Shown here: positions 9,607 to 17,407 of the stretch, in pieces | Position numbering within the stretch: the stretch's first letter is position 1 | Layout: each line of letters starts with the position of its first letter | From: Bacillota bacterium | GTDB taxonomy: Bacteria > Bacillota > Clostridia > Lachnospirales > Lachnospiraceae | DNA: 57,326 nt | Direction: 5' to 3' | Assembly (NCBI GenBank): GCA_023414875.1 | Contig: JAEZMV010000026.1 | Span: forward strand, 1-57,326 | Notes under the pieces: model-generated | Databases searched by the model: none | Told to the model about the DNA's origin: nothing | What the model saw: the letters and a program-made list of their open reading frames with translations, nothing else | Position numbers and translations under genes: made by a program

Positions 9607-9975
9607 TTATCTGCAACGGTTACAAAGTCTGCCGCTCTTGATTTTCTGTCCGCACTTTATGCACTGAAACCAGGCGTTTTCTGATTCCTCTGAGAATTCA
9701 AGCCTATCATCCCTAATCCACTCGAACAGTTTTGCTGGTGTAATTCCATTATCTTCTGCAATTTTAGCAACGGTAGCTTTCGGATTTGCCATGATATAAT
9801 CCCTTACCTGCTCAAACTTACTTTCTTCCTCTTTCACCAGCGGTTTAATTACCAACACTTGCTTTTTTTCTGTATGCTCCTCCAATAAAACCAGTTTGGT
9901 GCAATCCGGACAGAGCTCAGGCCCATATGTGTATTTAAATAGTCTTCTACAATTTTTACACACTTTTACTTCCAT
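9607..9975 (-). CDS. YvyF-like flagellar-region regulator
   Basis: A 122-aa protein with an N-terminal zinc knuckle (CKNCRRLFKY...CPDC, residues 6-24), a central helix-turn-helix-like part (VRDYIMANPKATVAKIAED, then ITPAKLFEWIRDDRL) and a C-terminal four-Cys zinc ribbon (CIKCGQ...CNRC). This matches the YvyF/flagellar operon protein family found beside flgM in Firmicutes, thought to be regulatory. Here no flagellar genes are adjacent, so it is a stand-alone member. ATG at 9975 has GGGAGGAG upstream. About 200 bp separate it from the next gene on either side. Confidence 0.7.
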   Translation of the reverse strand: MEVKVCKNCRRLFKYTYGPELCPDCTKLVLLEEHTEKKQVLVIKPLVKEEESKFEQVRDYIMANPKATVAKIAEDNGITPAKLFEWIRDDRLEFSEESENAWFQCIKCGQKIKSGRLCNRCR

Positions 9976-10081
9976 TCAAATTCTCCTCCCTGATGTTTTA
10001 ACTTGAAAATTATATCATTATTAAACACTAATATCAAAATATTATTTTTCCATTTAATCCGAATGATATGCTGAGATAAAA

Positions 10082-10111
10082 ACCGGAAAGGGTAACTGAT
10101 ATCCCTTTCCG
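10082..10111. terminator. Bidirectional terminator
   Basis: CGGAAAGGG and CCCTTTCCG form a perfect 9-bp stem. The plus-strand tail is TTATTTTTTTC and the minus-strand tail is GTTTTTATC, so it can stop transcription from both the Cys-rich small gene and the opposite side. Confidence 0.7.
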
Positions 10112-10134
10112 CTTATTTTTTTCAATCCGATTTA

Positions 10135-10317
10135 TTATATCTGCTTGTTCACTATTTTATATTCATCATTAAATTGAAAATGAGGACAATGAAATGCCGA
10201 GCTGCTTAAAAAGCGTCCCATATCATCTTCATCTAAATTAATCTGACACTCGTAACAATCGTATTCATCATCAAAAACATAGTTTGCGCAACTGTCACAG
10301 CTTGTTTTACCCTGCAT
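10135..10317 (-). CDS. DUF6472-like small Cys-rich protein
   Basis: A 60-aa acidic protein with CDSCANYVFDDEYDCYEC, then INLDEDDMGRFL and CPHF, so the cysteines are arranged as a probable single zinc or iron site. It resembles the DUF6472 proteins of Lachnospiraceae, whose role is unknown. ATG at 10317 has TAGGAGG 8 nt upstream. Its leader carries a c-di-GMP-I riboswitch and, directly before the ribosome-binding site, an intrinsic terminator, so expression is predicted to respond to c-di-GMP. This would tie the protein to the motile/sessile switch. Confidence 0.7.
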   Translation of the reverse strand: MQGKTSCDSCANYVFDDEYDCYECQINLDEDDMGRFLSSSAFHCPHFQFNDEYKIVNKQI

Positions 10318-10333
10318 ATATCTAACCTCCTAA

Positions 10334-10372
10334 CATAACAAAACCCATTTATTTTATAATAAAATAAATGGG
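10334..10372 (-). terminator. Riboswitch expression-platform terminator
   Basis: CCCATTTATTTT pairs perfectly with AAAATAAATGGG around ATAAT. On the minus strand it is followed by TTTTGTTATG and then by the ribosome-binding site of the 60-aa gene. It lies about 20 nt downstream of the c-di-GMP aptamer, where the switch's expression platform is expected. Confidence 0.65.
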
Positions 10373-10389
10373 CAAAATATCCAAGTTTT

Positions 10390-10480
10390 ATAACTGGCTG
10401 CCGTATTAACATTTAATGACGACCCTTTAGCTTTGCGTCCTTACCTTTCGATAAGTTTGCCCTATGAAGTTGTATATAAT
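10390..10480 (-). promoter_or_regulatory. c-di-GMP-I (GEMM) riboswitch
   Basis: Read on the minus strand, the segment contains AGGGCAAACTTATC, a GAAA tetraloop, GGTAAG, GACGCAAAGC, then AAAGGGTC, and finally ACGGCAGCCAG. This is the order of conserved blocks in the GEMM-I aptamer: GGGCAAAC, a GNRA-capped stem, GACGCAAAGC, and the closing purine-rich block and second stem. The tetraloop stem (CTTATC/GGTAAG) pairs. It precedes a terminator and a 60-aa gene on the same strand. Whether ligand binding turns the gene on or off cannot be told without folding the two states. Confidence 0.85.
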
Positions 10481-10620
10481 TATGATATACCTAAATGTAC
10501 CAATATGCAATAAATAGTTATAATAAAGTCTTTAAATGTTACTAAAAAGACTTCCAGGGACTGCTGTTCTTGTATAGATTTCCTATTATTTTCGACATTA
10601 TTCTTCATATTTCGTCATAT

Positions 10621-10648
10621 TTGATTTACATCTTTCTATTAATATGAT
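10621..10648 (+). promoter_or_regulatory. Possible promoter of chemoreceptor gene
   Basis: TTGATT, a 16-nt spacer and TATGAT form a sigma-A-like promoter about 90 nt before the start codon. No sigma-D (TAAA...CCGATAA) pattern was seen. Confidence 0.35.
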
Positions 10649-10739
10649 AAAATTACTGATTAAGAGAGGTTTACATAACCTATCGAACAGTATATATACT
10701 AGTTAATTCACACAATAAAACTACATAAGGGGAATTCTC

Positions 10740-12458
10740 ATGAAATGGTTTAGCAATCTCAAGCTTGTTACAAAAATAACTATCTTATCATTAATATTTA
10801 CTGTTTATATCATAGGTATCGGTTCTTATTCTTTATATCTTCTTAATCAAAGCAATAATAATTTTATGTCTCTCAATAACGATCGAATGATTCCATTGTA
10901 TAATCTGGAGGAAGCAAAAGCCAAACTGACTAATATAAATGTTGATTTAGAAACACATCTCAACTTGGCTGATACAGTTGCAAGAAAGCAGTTGGAAACA
11001 GATATTGAAAAATATCAAAATGAAATAAAGCAAATAATAGAGAAATATTCTAGTACCTATCTGGTTGATAGCGAAGCAGATGGGCTTACAACCTTTATGA
11101 ATTTCTATGCAGTATATAATAAAACGGTAAGTAATGTAATTAAATTAACGAATGAAAATAAGCGTTTGGAAGCTAAAGCCTTAGTGGATGGAAATGTAGC
11201 TTTACATTACAATAATACTATAGCCTCACTACATAATCTGATAACAATACAGATAAATGAAGGCATGAAATTATATACAGATAGCGAGAATACTTACAAA
11301 AAAGTAATAATACGTTTTATAATTATTTTATTACTGGTCATCCCACTAGCTGTATTTATAACGACAAAAATAGCAAGAGCAGTCTCAAAGCCGGTACAGA
11401 CAGTAACTAATAAGCTGTGTGAAATATCTGAAAGTGGTGGAGATCTAACACAGCGGATTGGTATCAATACAAGGGATGAGGTTGGGGAGTTAAGTAAGTC
11501 CTTTGATAAATTTATGGATAAGCTTCAGACCATGATTACAAATATAATCCAGTCTGCGGAAGTAATCGCATCCTCCAGTCATCAGCTTTCTTCTGCTACC
11601 AAAGAGTATGAAATTGCTATGGAGCAAATCTCAGTCACTGTAAATAGCGCAGCTAACAATACGGCAGAAAACATGGCAGTCGTTCAGCAGACAACAGCAA
11701 GCCTAACCGAGGCTGCTATCTTTTCAGAAACCACCGCAAATGCAAGTAAGAAAACAAGTGAAAACAGCTTAAGAGTGAAGGAAGCAGCAGGCAAAAGTGC
11801 CAATCAGGTAACTGATATTGTGAATGCCATGAACAGCATTGCATACTCCTCTCAGGAAGTTTCCACAACAATTAATGACCTTGGAGAATCCTCTCAGAAG
11901 ATCAGTGAAATCGTGGAGCTGATCACTAGAATATCAGCGCAGACTAATCTATTGTCTCTGAATGCAGCAATAGAAGCCGCTAGAGCCGGAGAAGCCGGAA
12001 GAGGCTTCAAAGTTGTCGCAGATGAGATCCGAAAGCTTGCGGACAGTACCAAAAAATCCGCCGAGGAAATTACGCACTTGGTGAAAGAAAATCATGTAAA
12101 AGTAAAAAAAACAATTAAGTCAGTAGAAGAAGTAGACCTTGCAGTATCGACCGGTGTAAGAAGAGCTAATAAGGTTAAATCCAATATCGATGAAATTATT
12201 AACAATATAACCGATGTTGTAGAACAGATCACTGATATCGATAGAGCCGTAGAAAAACAAGCCGATATTACCGAACAAATCGCAAAGGGAATGAACAATA
12301 TTGCAGATAATGCCAGTGATATGACTGCTTCCACGGAAGAGATGAATGCCAGTGTAGAAGAGCAGATCAGTACTTTGGAGGAAATTGAAGCAACCGCATA
12401 TCAACTTGCACAAATGGCAGACGAGCTTAACCAGATTACCACGGGCTTTAAGGTTTGA
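10740..12458 (+). CDS. Methyl-accepting chemotaxis protein
   Basis: A 572-aa chemoreceptor. Transmembrane helices at about residues 12-33 and 188-210 flank an extracellular four-helix-bundle sensor (residues 35-187, many Asn/Glu/Leu heptads). A HAMP domain follows (KPVQTVTNKLCEI...LSKSFDKF, about 210-265). The cytoplasmic signalling hairpin has the near-invariant tip ISAQTNLLSLNAAIEAARAG around residue 398 with GRGFKVVADEIRKLAD next. No CheB/R-binding pentapeptide is seen at the C-terminus. ATG at 10740 has AAGGGG 8 nt upstream. It is monocistronic and ends in a strong terminator. The ligand cannot be predicted. Confidence 0.95.
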   Translation: MKWFSNLKLVTKITILSLIFTVYIIGIGSYSLYLLNQSNNNFMSLNNDRMIPLYNLEEAKAKLTNINVDLETHLNLADTVARKQLETDIEKYQNEIKQIIEKYSSTYLVDSEADGLTTFMNFYAVYNKTVSNVIKLTNENKRLEAKALVDGNVALHYNNTIASLHNLITIQINEGMKLYTDSENTYKKVIIRFIIILLLVIPLAVFITTKIARAVSKPVQTVTNKLCEISESGGDLTQRIGINTRDEVGELSKSFDKFMDKLQTMITNIIQSAEVIASSSHQLSSATKEYEIAMEQISVTVNSAANNTAENMAVVQQTTASLTEAAIFSETTANASKKTSENSLRVKEAAGKSANQVTDIVNAMNSIAYSSQEVSTTINDLGESSQKISEIVELITRISAQTNLLSLNAAIEAARAGEAGRGFKVVADEIRKLADSTKKSAEEITHLVKENHVKVKKTIKSVEEVDLAVSTGVRRANKVKSNIDEIINNITDVVEQITDIDRAVEKQADITEQIAKGMNNIADNASDMTASTEEMNASVEEQISTLEEIEATAYQLAQMADELNQITTGFKV

Positions 12459-12483
12459 TAATTATCATCCATTATTAAATGAT

Positions 12484-12558
12484 GCCTGTTGAAATGAGCC
12501 CAAAAGATTGTATGTTATCTTTTGGGGAAGAGACATTTCAACAGGCTCCTTTTTTTTA
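12484..12558 (+). terminator. Chemoreceptor gene terminator
   Basis: GCCTGTTGAAATG pairs with CATTTCAACAGGC, with an inner CCCAAAAGAT/ATCTTTTGGGG stem, and is followed by eight T residues. Confidence 0.9.
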
Positions 12559-12589
12559 ATTATCATTATAATCATGATGGTTATTATAA

Positions 12590-12622
12590 AACGGAAAGGG
12601 TTACTACCTTTCCCTTTCCGTT
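12590..12622 (-). terminator. VOC gene terminator
   Basis: AACGGAAAGGG pairs with CCCTTTCCGTT. The minus-strand tail is TTATAATAA. It lies 20 bp past the stop of the glyoxalase-like gene. Confidence 0.65.
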
Positions 12623-12642
12623 AATCTTAATTATATTAATTA

Positions 12643-13029
12643 TTATTCTGTTATTTCTACACGGTTACCATCCGGATCTGCCACACAGCTTTCGTAATAC
12701 CCATCACCGGTTTCTCTCGGTGGACTGTATAGTATATACCCGTCTGCAACAATCATCTCTGTAAGCTTTATCACATTTTCCTTACTTCCTACAGAGAAAG
12801 CAATATGGCTCCAGCCGTTAACCTTATCCTTTGGTTCCCGATCTTCCAGCTCCACGTGCGCCATAAGCTCTAATCTTATGCCGGAGCTAAAACTGATGAA
12901 GTAACTGGAAAAGCCTTTTGAATTGGTATACTTTTGATTGCTAATACCACCAAAGAATTTCGTATAATACTCCTTTGATTTCTCAAGATCCTTCGCATAA
13001 ACCGCTACATGCGTAATATATGTATTCAT
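12643..13029 (-). CDS. VOC/glyoxalase-like family protein
   Basis: A 128-aa protein of the vicinal-oxygen-chelate fold, made of two paired beta-alpha-beta-beta-beta modules. The N-terminus (ITHVAVYAKDLEKSKEYYTKFFG) gives the first metal-ligand His at about residue 6. GWSHIAFSVGSKENV carries the second module's His near residue 75, and the C-terminal DPDGNRVEITE supplies the closing Glu. Members include lactoylglutathione lyase and resistance proteins, but substrate cannot be assigned. ATG at 13029 has AAGGAG upstream. It is a single gene with a terminator at its end. Confidence 0.85.
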   Translation of the reverse strand: MNTYITHVAVYAKDLEKSKEYYTKFFGGISNQKYTNSKGFSSYFISFSSGIRLELMAHVELEDREPKDKVNGWSHIAFSVGSKENVIKLTEMIVADGYILYSPPRETGDGYYESCVADPDGNRVEITE

Positions 13030-13142
13030 AATATGATATCTCCTTAGAATTATTATTTAGATGATAAATCTACTTCCCAGCTTAATACCTCCTGCATTTT
13101 CGTAATTTACTCAAGCTTCAGATATTAATTCCTGGTTAATTA

Positions 13143-13280
13143 TCAGTTGATATCAATAGGAATATCCTTTCGATTGGAGACAAACTGATAAAGCTGATCC
13201 TGCTGCTGCATTCCTATCGAGGCCTTGCGAAAACTATTATATTTTCCGTAACAGATACGTTTCATGGTTATAACTGTCAT
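13143..13280 (-). CDS. Possible 45-aa small protein
   Basis: A short frame (MTVITMKRICYGKYNSFRK start, FVSNRKDIPIDIN end) has GAGGTG about 9 nt before ATG at 13280. It is basic and polar with no membrane helix. An ATG at 13289 is also in frame but too close to the ribosome-binding bases. No family is recognised. It could be a small protein or a remnant; only the good ribosome-binding site supports it. Confidence 0.35.
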   Translation of the reverse strand: MTVITMKRICYGKYNSFRKASIGMQQQDQLYQFVSNRKDIPIDIN

Positions 13281-13490
13281 CAACTTCATCACCTCACATC
13301 ATCTTGTAATAATTCTTTTCATATATTATAATCCTCTTCATTATATACCCATATCCATTATTTGTATATCTAATATCCTAATCTGACACTTATTTCAATT
13401 TCTTTATGAAGCTATACGTATAATATAGAAAAAAACACTCTTTTTTGTTAATATATAGAAATATTAATGCAACCACATTATAAAATTATC

Positions 13491-13508
13491 GTTCTTATAG
13501 ATAAGAAC
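13491..13508. promoter_or_regulatory. Palindrome upstream of ECF sigma gene
   Basis: GTTCTTAT-AG-ATAAGAAC is a perfect 8-bp inverted repeat ending 22 nt before the sigma factor start codon. Its position suits an operator or a leader hairpin controlling the operon. Confidence 0.45.
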
Positions 13509-13530
13509 ATGAAAACAAAGGAGTGAAGAA

Positions 13531-14091
13531 ATGGAGGATAGTAAAATCATTGAGTTATATTTCAGTCGCTCTGAACATGCGATATCTGAAACCTCAGCAA
13601 AGTATGGTAATTACTTAGCATATATATCTATGAACATACTCCATAATAATGAAGATGCGGCAGAATGCGTTAATGATACGTATCTGCACACTTGGAATGC
13701 AATTCCACCTAACCAGCCATCTGCTTTCCGAGTCTGGCTTGGAAAAATTACACGGAATCTCTCTATTGATTGTTATAAAAAGAAGAAAACTCTAAAAAGG
13801 GGTGGAAATGAAACGGACTTATTATTCTCTGAGCTGGAAGAATGTATACCCGCGCCGAACAATGTTGAAAAAGTATTTGAGGATAATGAAATTGCAAAAC
13901 AGATCAGCCTATTTTTACGAGATCAAAAACCGGAAAACAGAATTATCTTTTTACGGCGATATTGGTACGGTGAACAAATAGCTAGGATATCAGAGAGGTT
14001 GTCTATCAGTGAAAGCAAAATAAAATCCTCTCTTTTTCGAACCAGAAATCAACTTAGATTGTTTCTTGAGAAGGAAGGTGTCAATCTATGA
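13531..14091 (+). CDS. ECF-type RNA polymerase sigma factor
   Basis: A 186-aa sigma-70 family protein of the extracytoplasmic-function class. Region 2 (residues 15-85) includes YISMNILHNNEDAAECVNDTYLHTWNAIPPN and the region 2.4 pattern FRVWLGKITRNLSIDCYKKKK. Region 4 (125-180) includes FLRRYWYGEQIARISERLSI with a helix-turn-helix ending in SLFRTRNQLRLFLEKEGV. It would direct RNA polymerase to its own regulon and probably its own promoter. It overlaps the next gene by 4 nt (ATGA), so the downstream membrane protein is translationally coupled and is the likely anti-sigma factor. ATG at 13531 has AAGGAG 8 nt upstream. Confidence 0.93.
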   Translation: MEDSKIIELYFSRSEHAISETSAKYGNYLAYISMNILHNNEDAAECVNDTYLHTWNAIPPNQPSAFRVWLGKITRNLSIDCYKKKKTLKRGGNETDLLFSELEECIPAPNNVEKVFEDNEIAKQISLFLRDQKPENRIIFLRRYWYGEQIARISERLSISESKIKSSLFRTRNQLRLFLEKEGVNL

Positions 14092-15581
14092 AGGTGGAAA
14101 GATTATTCGATATCATCGGTCTTTTGGATGAGGATCTCATTGATGAGGCAGAAGATAAAAAGCTTAAGCAACATAAACGTATGAATTTGATAAAATGGGG
14201 GGTGGCGGCTGCTTGCTTTCTAATTTTCCTTGGAGGAGCTTGGTATCTTAAGCAATTTAGTAATCCTCCGTTAGATATGACCGGCGCTGCTGGCGGCGGA
14301 CATTCTGAAGGAAGTACTTTTATGCACTATGCCGGGCCAGTCTTGCCCTTAAATGTAGTCGGTGATACGGGGGGAATCACCTCAAGTAGACAAATAGGCT
14401 ACGATTTTACGAATGATAGCCTTCAATCAGCAAGCATTCAAGATAAGTATTCCATCACGAATACAACGTTGGAAGATAAAACCTTTACTATCGAATACCC
14501 CTACATCAGCAGCCTCAATGAGTCGAAGAAATATACTCCCGAATTAATCTTAAATAACAGTACACTGGAACCTGATCTGTTAATTGGAGCATATTGCGGT
14601 GGATTTGAAGGAGTTTATGGTAGTGACGGAATGGATGCTACAACACTTAACTTAGCCGCTCTAAGCTCTTGGAAAGAATATAGCTCTTTATTAGTAGGTG
14701 GCGAATACGTTCGTTTAGCACGAAACGAAATAGATTTTAAAGATCAGGAGGTTACCGTATATACCTTCCAGGATGTGGAATATCCTGAGGAATATGACGC
14801 CGCAACTCTGGCAATATCATTTTGCTTACCAATGGGTTCAAAGGTCATCACTAATGGTATCAATGGAATGAGTTACGATGATGCAACCAACGATTATCAA
14901 TACAGTTATTTTTTATCCCGCAACGAAGGTCAGCGTATCATAATCCTAGGCGAGCCCCCCAAAGAATATACACTCAAAGGTTATGAGAATGGTGCCTGTG
15001 AAAAGGATATCCCTGAAATTACAGGAACCGTGAAAGCAGAGACGAAACTTCTGTCAGAGGTAATTAAGGAATGCATGGCAGAATATTTGGCTCGTGACAG
15101 TGATTTTATCCTGTTATCACCTCTTGTAACAGAACGGCATCTATTCCGCGCTGTAATTTCCATGTTCAAATATACACAACTTGGAGACAGCCCTACGGAT
15201 CGTTATGAGTGGATGCGAATAGATGATCTTATCAGTGAAGCATACGCGGTAGATAGAATTATGTATCTTTCTAAAGAAATAACGGTACCCGCCGGCCAGA
15301 CAGTTGAATTAACCAGTCATTTTATCAAAGGAGCCAGCTATGACTTTTATTTTTCAGGATCAGAAGATAGAGATACGTTAGGCTATGATATGATGACAAG
15401 CCTCGGTAGTGATTTAGTCTTCACAAAACAACAGGCAAGCGTAATCTTACCTCAAAATTATCAGATTGTTCGCCAGAACTTTGGTTTTGATATAGAAAAT
15501 GGAATTAGTGAAGTGACTCTGAATATGAATATGGAGCATTATTATCTGGAAGTGAGTTATATCGAATCGAAGGCTAATTAA
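14088..15581 (+). CDS. Probable anti-sigma factor, membrane protein
   Basis: A 497-aa protein with a cytoplasmic N-terminus of about 40 residues (FDIIGLLDEDLIDEAED, LKQHKRMNLIK), one transmembrane helix at residues 44-63 (WGVAAACFLIFLGGAWYL) and a large extracytoplasmic domain. The helix-poor external part has a Gly-rich linker (GAAGGGHSEGS) followed by beta-rich sequence with no family I can name. Coupling to the ECF sigma gene and the single-pass topology are typical of anti-sigma factors that sense envelope signals; the sigma-binding helix would lie in the first 40 residues. The function is inferred from position, not from a recognised domain. Confidence 0.75.
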   Translation: MKVERLFDIIGLLDEDLIDEAEDKKLKQHKRMNLIKWGVAAACFLIFLGGAWYLKQFSNPPLDMTGAAGGGHSEGSTFMHYAGPVLPLNVVGDTGGITSSRQIGYDFTNDSLQSASIQDKYSITNTTLEDKTFTIEYPYISSLNESKKYTPELILNNSTLEPDLLIGAYCGGFEGVYGSDGMDATTLNLAALSSWKEYSSLLVGGEYVRLARNEIDFKDQEVTVYTFQDVEYPEEYDAATLAISFCLPMGSKVITNGINGMSYDDATNDYQYSYFLSRNEGQRIIILGEPPKEYTLKGYENGACEKDIPEITGTVKAETKLLSEVIKECMAEYLARDSDFILLSPLVTERHLFRAVISMFKYTQLGDSPTDRYEWMRIDDLISEAYAVDRIMYLSKEITVPAGQTVELTSHFIKGASYDFYFSGSEDRDTLGYDMMTSLGSDLVFTKQQASVILPQNYQIVRQNFGFDIENGISEVTLNMNMEHYYLEVSYIESKAN

Positions 15582-15598
15582 GTAAAGTGGTTCTAAAA

Positions 15599-15640
15599 AA
15601 TAATAAGATGGAGAATTTTCCTCTCCACCTTATTATTTTT
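15599..15640 (+). terminator. ECF operon terminator
   Basis: AATAATAAGaTGGAGA pairs with TCTCCAccTTATTATT and is followed by TTT. It lies 18 bp past the stop of the anti-sigma-like gene. Confidence 0.75.
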
Positions 15641-15804
15641 ATGTATCCTGGTATTACTTTTTTACTGGTTAAATAATTATCGGGATTATACTTTATCCTG
15701 ACATTTTTTGCATTAAAAACATTTTATACTCACCTGCCTGCCAAGAATAGTATCGCAAACGTTGGATAAAAGCTTTTCTTACTTAGGTTATGCTTATTTC
15801 CCGC

Positions 15805-16569
15805 TTAATTTCCATATTGCTCAAACACATAGGGCAGAATTACCCATGTAACATCATCGGCAGCAATGGTATTTGTGTGGATGATAGGTTTTAGTCCTTG
15901 ATAAAAATGTTGTGCCTTATCGCAAGGGTGTTTATGACAATCTTGACATTTATCAACGTCATTTTCCGCGGCGCATTGTAAGGAATCGCAGTGAAAGCTT
16001 TTATCCAATCCCCCTGTGTGACAGCCATCACAAAGCTTCATATCCTCACCCCAATACCCTCCATCGCCTACACCTCCAGCGTATACGCGTATCAGCCGCT
16101 CTTTCAACTCCGCTCGGAGCTCCTCGCTGATTGTTCCTCCGTTATAGTGCACACACAAATCGCAACGGTGTCCGCAGCTGGCATAAACCGCCTGCTCTTT
16201 TGGAAACGGCTTTCGGTTAGGCTTTTTCTTAATCAAAACAAGCTGCTTGACGGCTTCGAGCGTATGTAAATCGGCAACGGGAATATACATCCACTTACCG
16301 TCATGATATGTTTTACTGTTATCGTAAATTTCCTGTATCTTCTGCGGAAATTCATTGCGTCGCACCTCAAATAATTTACGCTCTGCTTTTCCGAAAATAA
16401 CGAGATAATCATAACGGTCTTCGCGTAAATAGATCGTAAGCACCGTTTTCCCGCCCTTTCGTAATTTCAATTCATTTTTACCATTGCCAACTTCATCCAA
16501 AACATACTTTCCACGCAGAAAGCGCATGGTTTCCTCACTGACCTTTTCAAGTTCTGTTATTTCGCGCAT
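15805..16569 (-). CDS. DUF3788/DUF3795 two-domain protein
   Basis: A 254-aa protein. The N-terminal half (residues 1-125) resembles DUF3788 proteins: LRKGGKTVLTIYLREDRYDYLVIFGK, then DGKWMYIPV and a VKQLVLIKKKP-type strand. The C-terminal half is a Cys-rich zinc-binding DUF3795-like domain, with CGHRCDLCVHY near residue 131, CDGCHTGG near 178 and CQDCHKHPC near 207. Functions of both families are unknown. ATG at 16569 has AGGGGG upstream. It is separated by 19 bp from the Fpg-like glycosylase, which in turn overlaps the MerR gene, so all three are probably one transcript controlled by the MerR protein. Confidence 0.75.
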   Translation of the reverse strand: MREITELEKVSEETMRFLRGKYVLDEVGNGKNELKLRKGGKTVLTIYLREDRYDYLVIFGKAERKLFEVRRNEFPQKIQEIYDNSKTYHDGKWMYIPVADLHTLEAVKQLVLIKKKPNRKPFPKEQAVYASCGHRCDLCVHYNGGTISEELRAELKERLIRVYAGGVGDGGYWGEDMKLCDGCHTGGLDKSFHCDSLQCAAENDVDKCQDCHKHPCDKAQHFYQGLKPIIHTNTIAADDVTWVILPYVFEQYGN

Positions 16570-16588
16570 GGTTGCCCCCTAATTTATA

Positions 16589-17407
16589 TTATTCTTTTTG
16601 ACAGGCAGGGCATATAAAAGTGGATGTACTCCCTGTTTTTATAGAAATAATTGTCTCACCACAGACCGGGCAGGGTTGGTTTTCTTTATATCCTACAAGG
16701 AAATAATCCATGGTATAGCCTCCTTTTTGCCCAAAGAAATCACTTTCATAAGAAAAAGCACCTTTTTCTCGCGAGAGGTTCATAAACTCAGTTATACTTT
16801 CATACAGGAGCCTAATTTCATCTCCGTCCATGTTCGATATTTTCTTTTGGGGATGCAGGCGGGCCTTGAATAAAATGTCATGCATATACATGTTTCCGAT
16901 ACCGCCAACATTCTTTTGATTCATTAAAAAAGCTTTGACCTGTGTCTTTTTTCCTTTCAGTAGAGATGAAAAGTAATCAAACGTAAATCTTTCGTCAAAA
17001 GGGTCTATCGCAATATCTTTTGTGTTCGGCTCTGATGTAAGTTCACCCTCCGATACGAGTAAAAACTTACCGAACCACCAAAAGCGGGCAGTATAACCGC
17101 TACCGTCGCTAAAGAGAACCTTTATTTGGTATTTGTCCGTTTCGTTCTTCTCATGATCAAAATACAAAATATCTGCACCCATGCCAAGAGATAAAAGGAT
17201 ATTTTCACCGTTATTAAGCGTAGTGATAATCCATTTCCCCCTATACCGAATATCATCAATCCTTGCGCCGGTGGTTCTTTTTTGAAAATCCTCCGATGGG
17301 ATGTTCGCACATTTATCTTGCAGCAGAGTAATCGTTTGTATGGTCTTTCCGTGCAGGGTATCTCTCATTTGTCCCGTGAGTTTAGCGATTTCAGGTAGTT
17401 CAGCCAT
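16589..17407 (-). CDS. Fpg/Nei-like DNA glycosylase, Pro2 missing
   Basis: A 272-aa protein of the formamidopyrimidine-DNA glycosylase/endonuclease VIII family. It has the N-terminal ELPEIAKLTGQM helix, the central helix-two-turn-helix region (VGGIGNMYMHDILFKARLHP) and a C-terminal zinc finger (CPVCGETIISIK...CPACQK). In classical Fpg and Nei, Pro2 is the catalytic nucleophile and Glu3 follows; here the sequence starts MAELPE, so Pro2 is Ala while Glu3 is kept. Base-excision chemistry by the standard route is therefore doubtful. The start ATG lies inside the end of the MerR gene (8-nt overlap), so the two are co-expressed. It may be a lyase-type or non-catalytic DNA-binding relative. Confidence 0.8.
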   Translation of the reverse strand: MAELPEIAKLTGQMRDTLHGKTIQTITLLQDKCANIPSEDFQKRTTGARIDDIRYRGKWIITTLNNGENILLSLGMGADILYFDHEKNETDKYQIKVLFSDGSGYTARFWWFGKFLLVSEGELTSEPNTKDIAIDPFDERFTFDYFSSLLKGKKTQVKAFLMNQKNVGGIGNMYMHDILFKARLHPQKKISNMDGDEIRLLYESITEFMNLSREKGAFSYESDFFGQKGGYTMDYFLVGYKENQPCPVCGETIISIKTGSTSTFICPACQKE

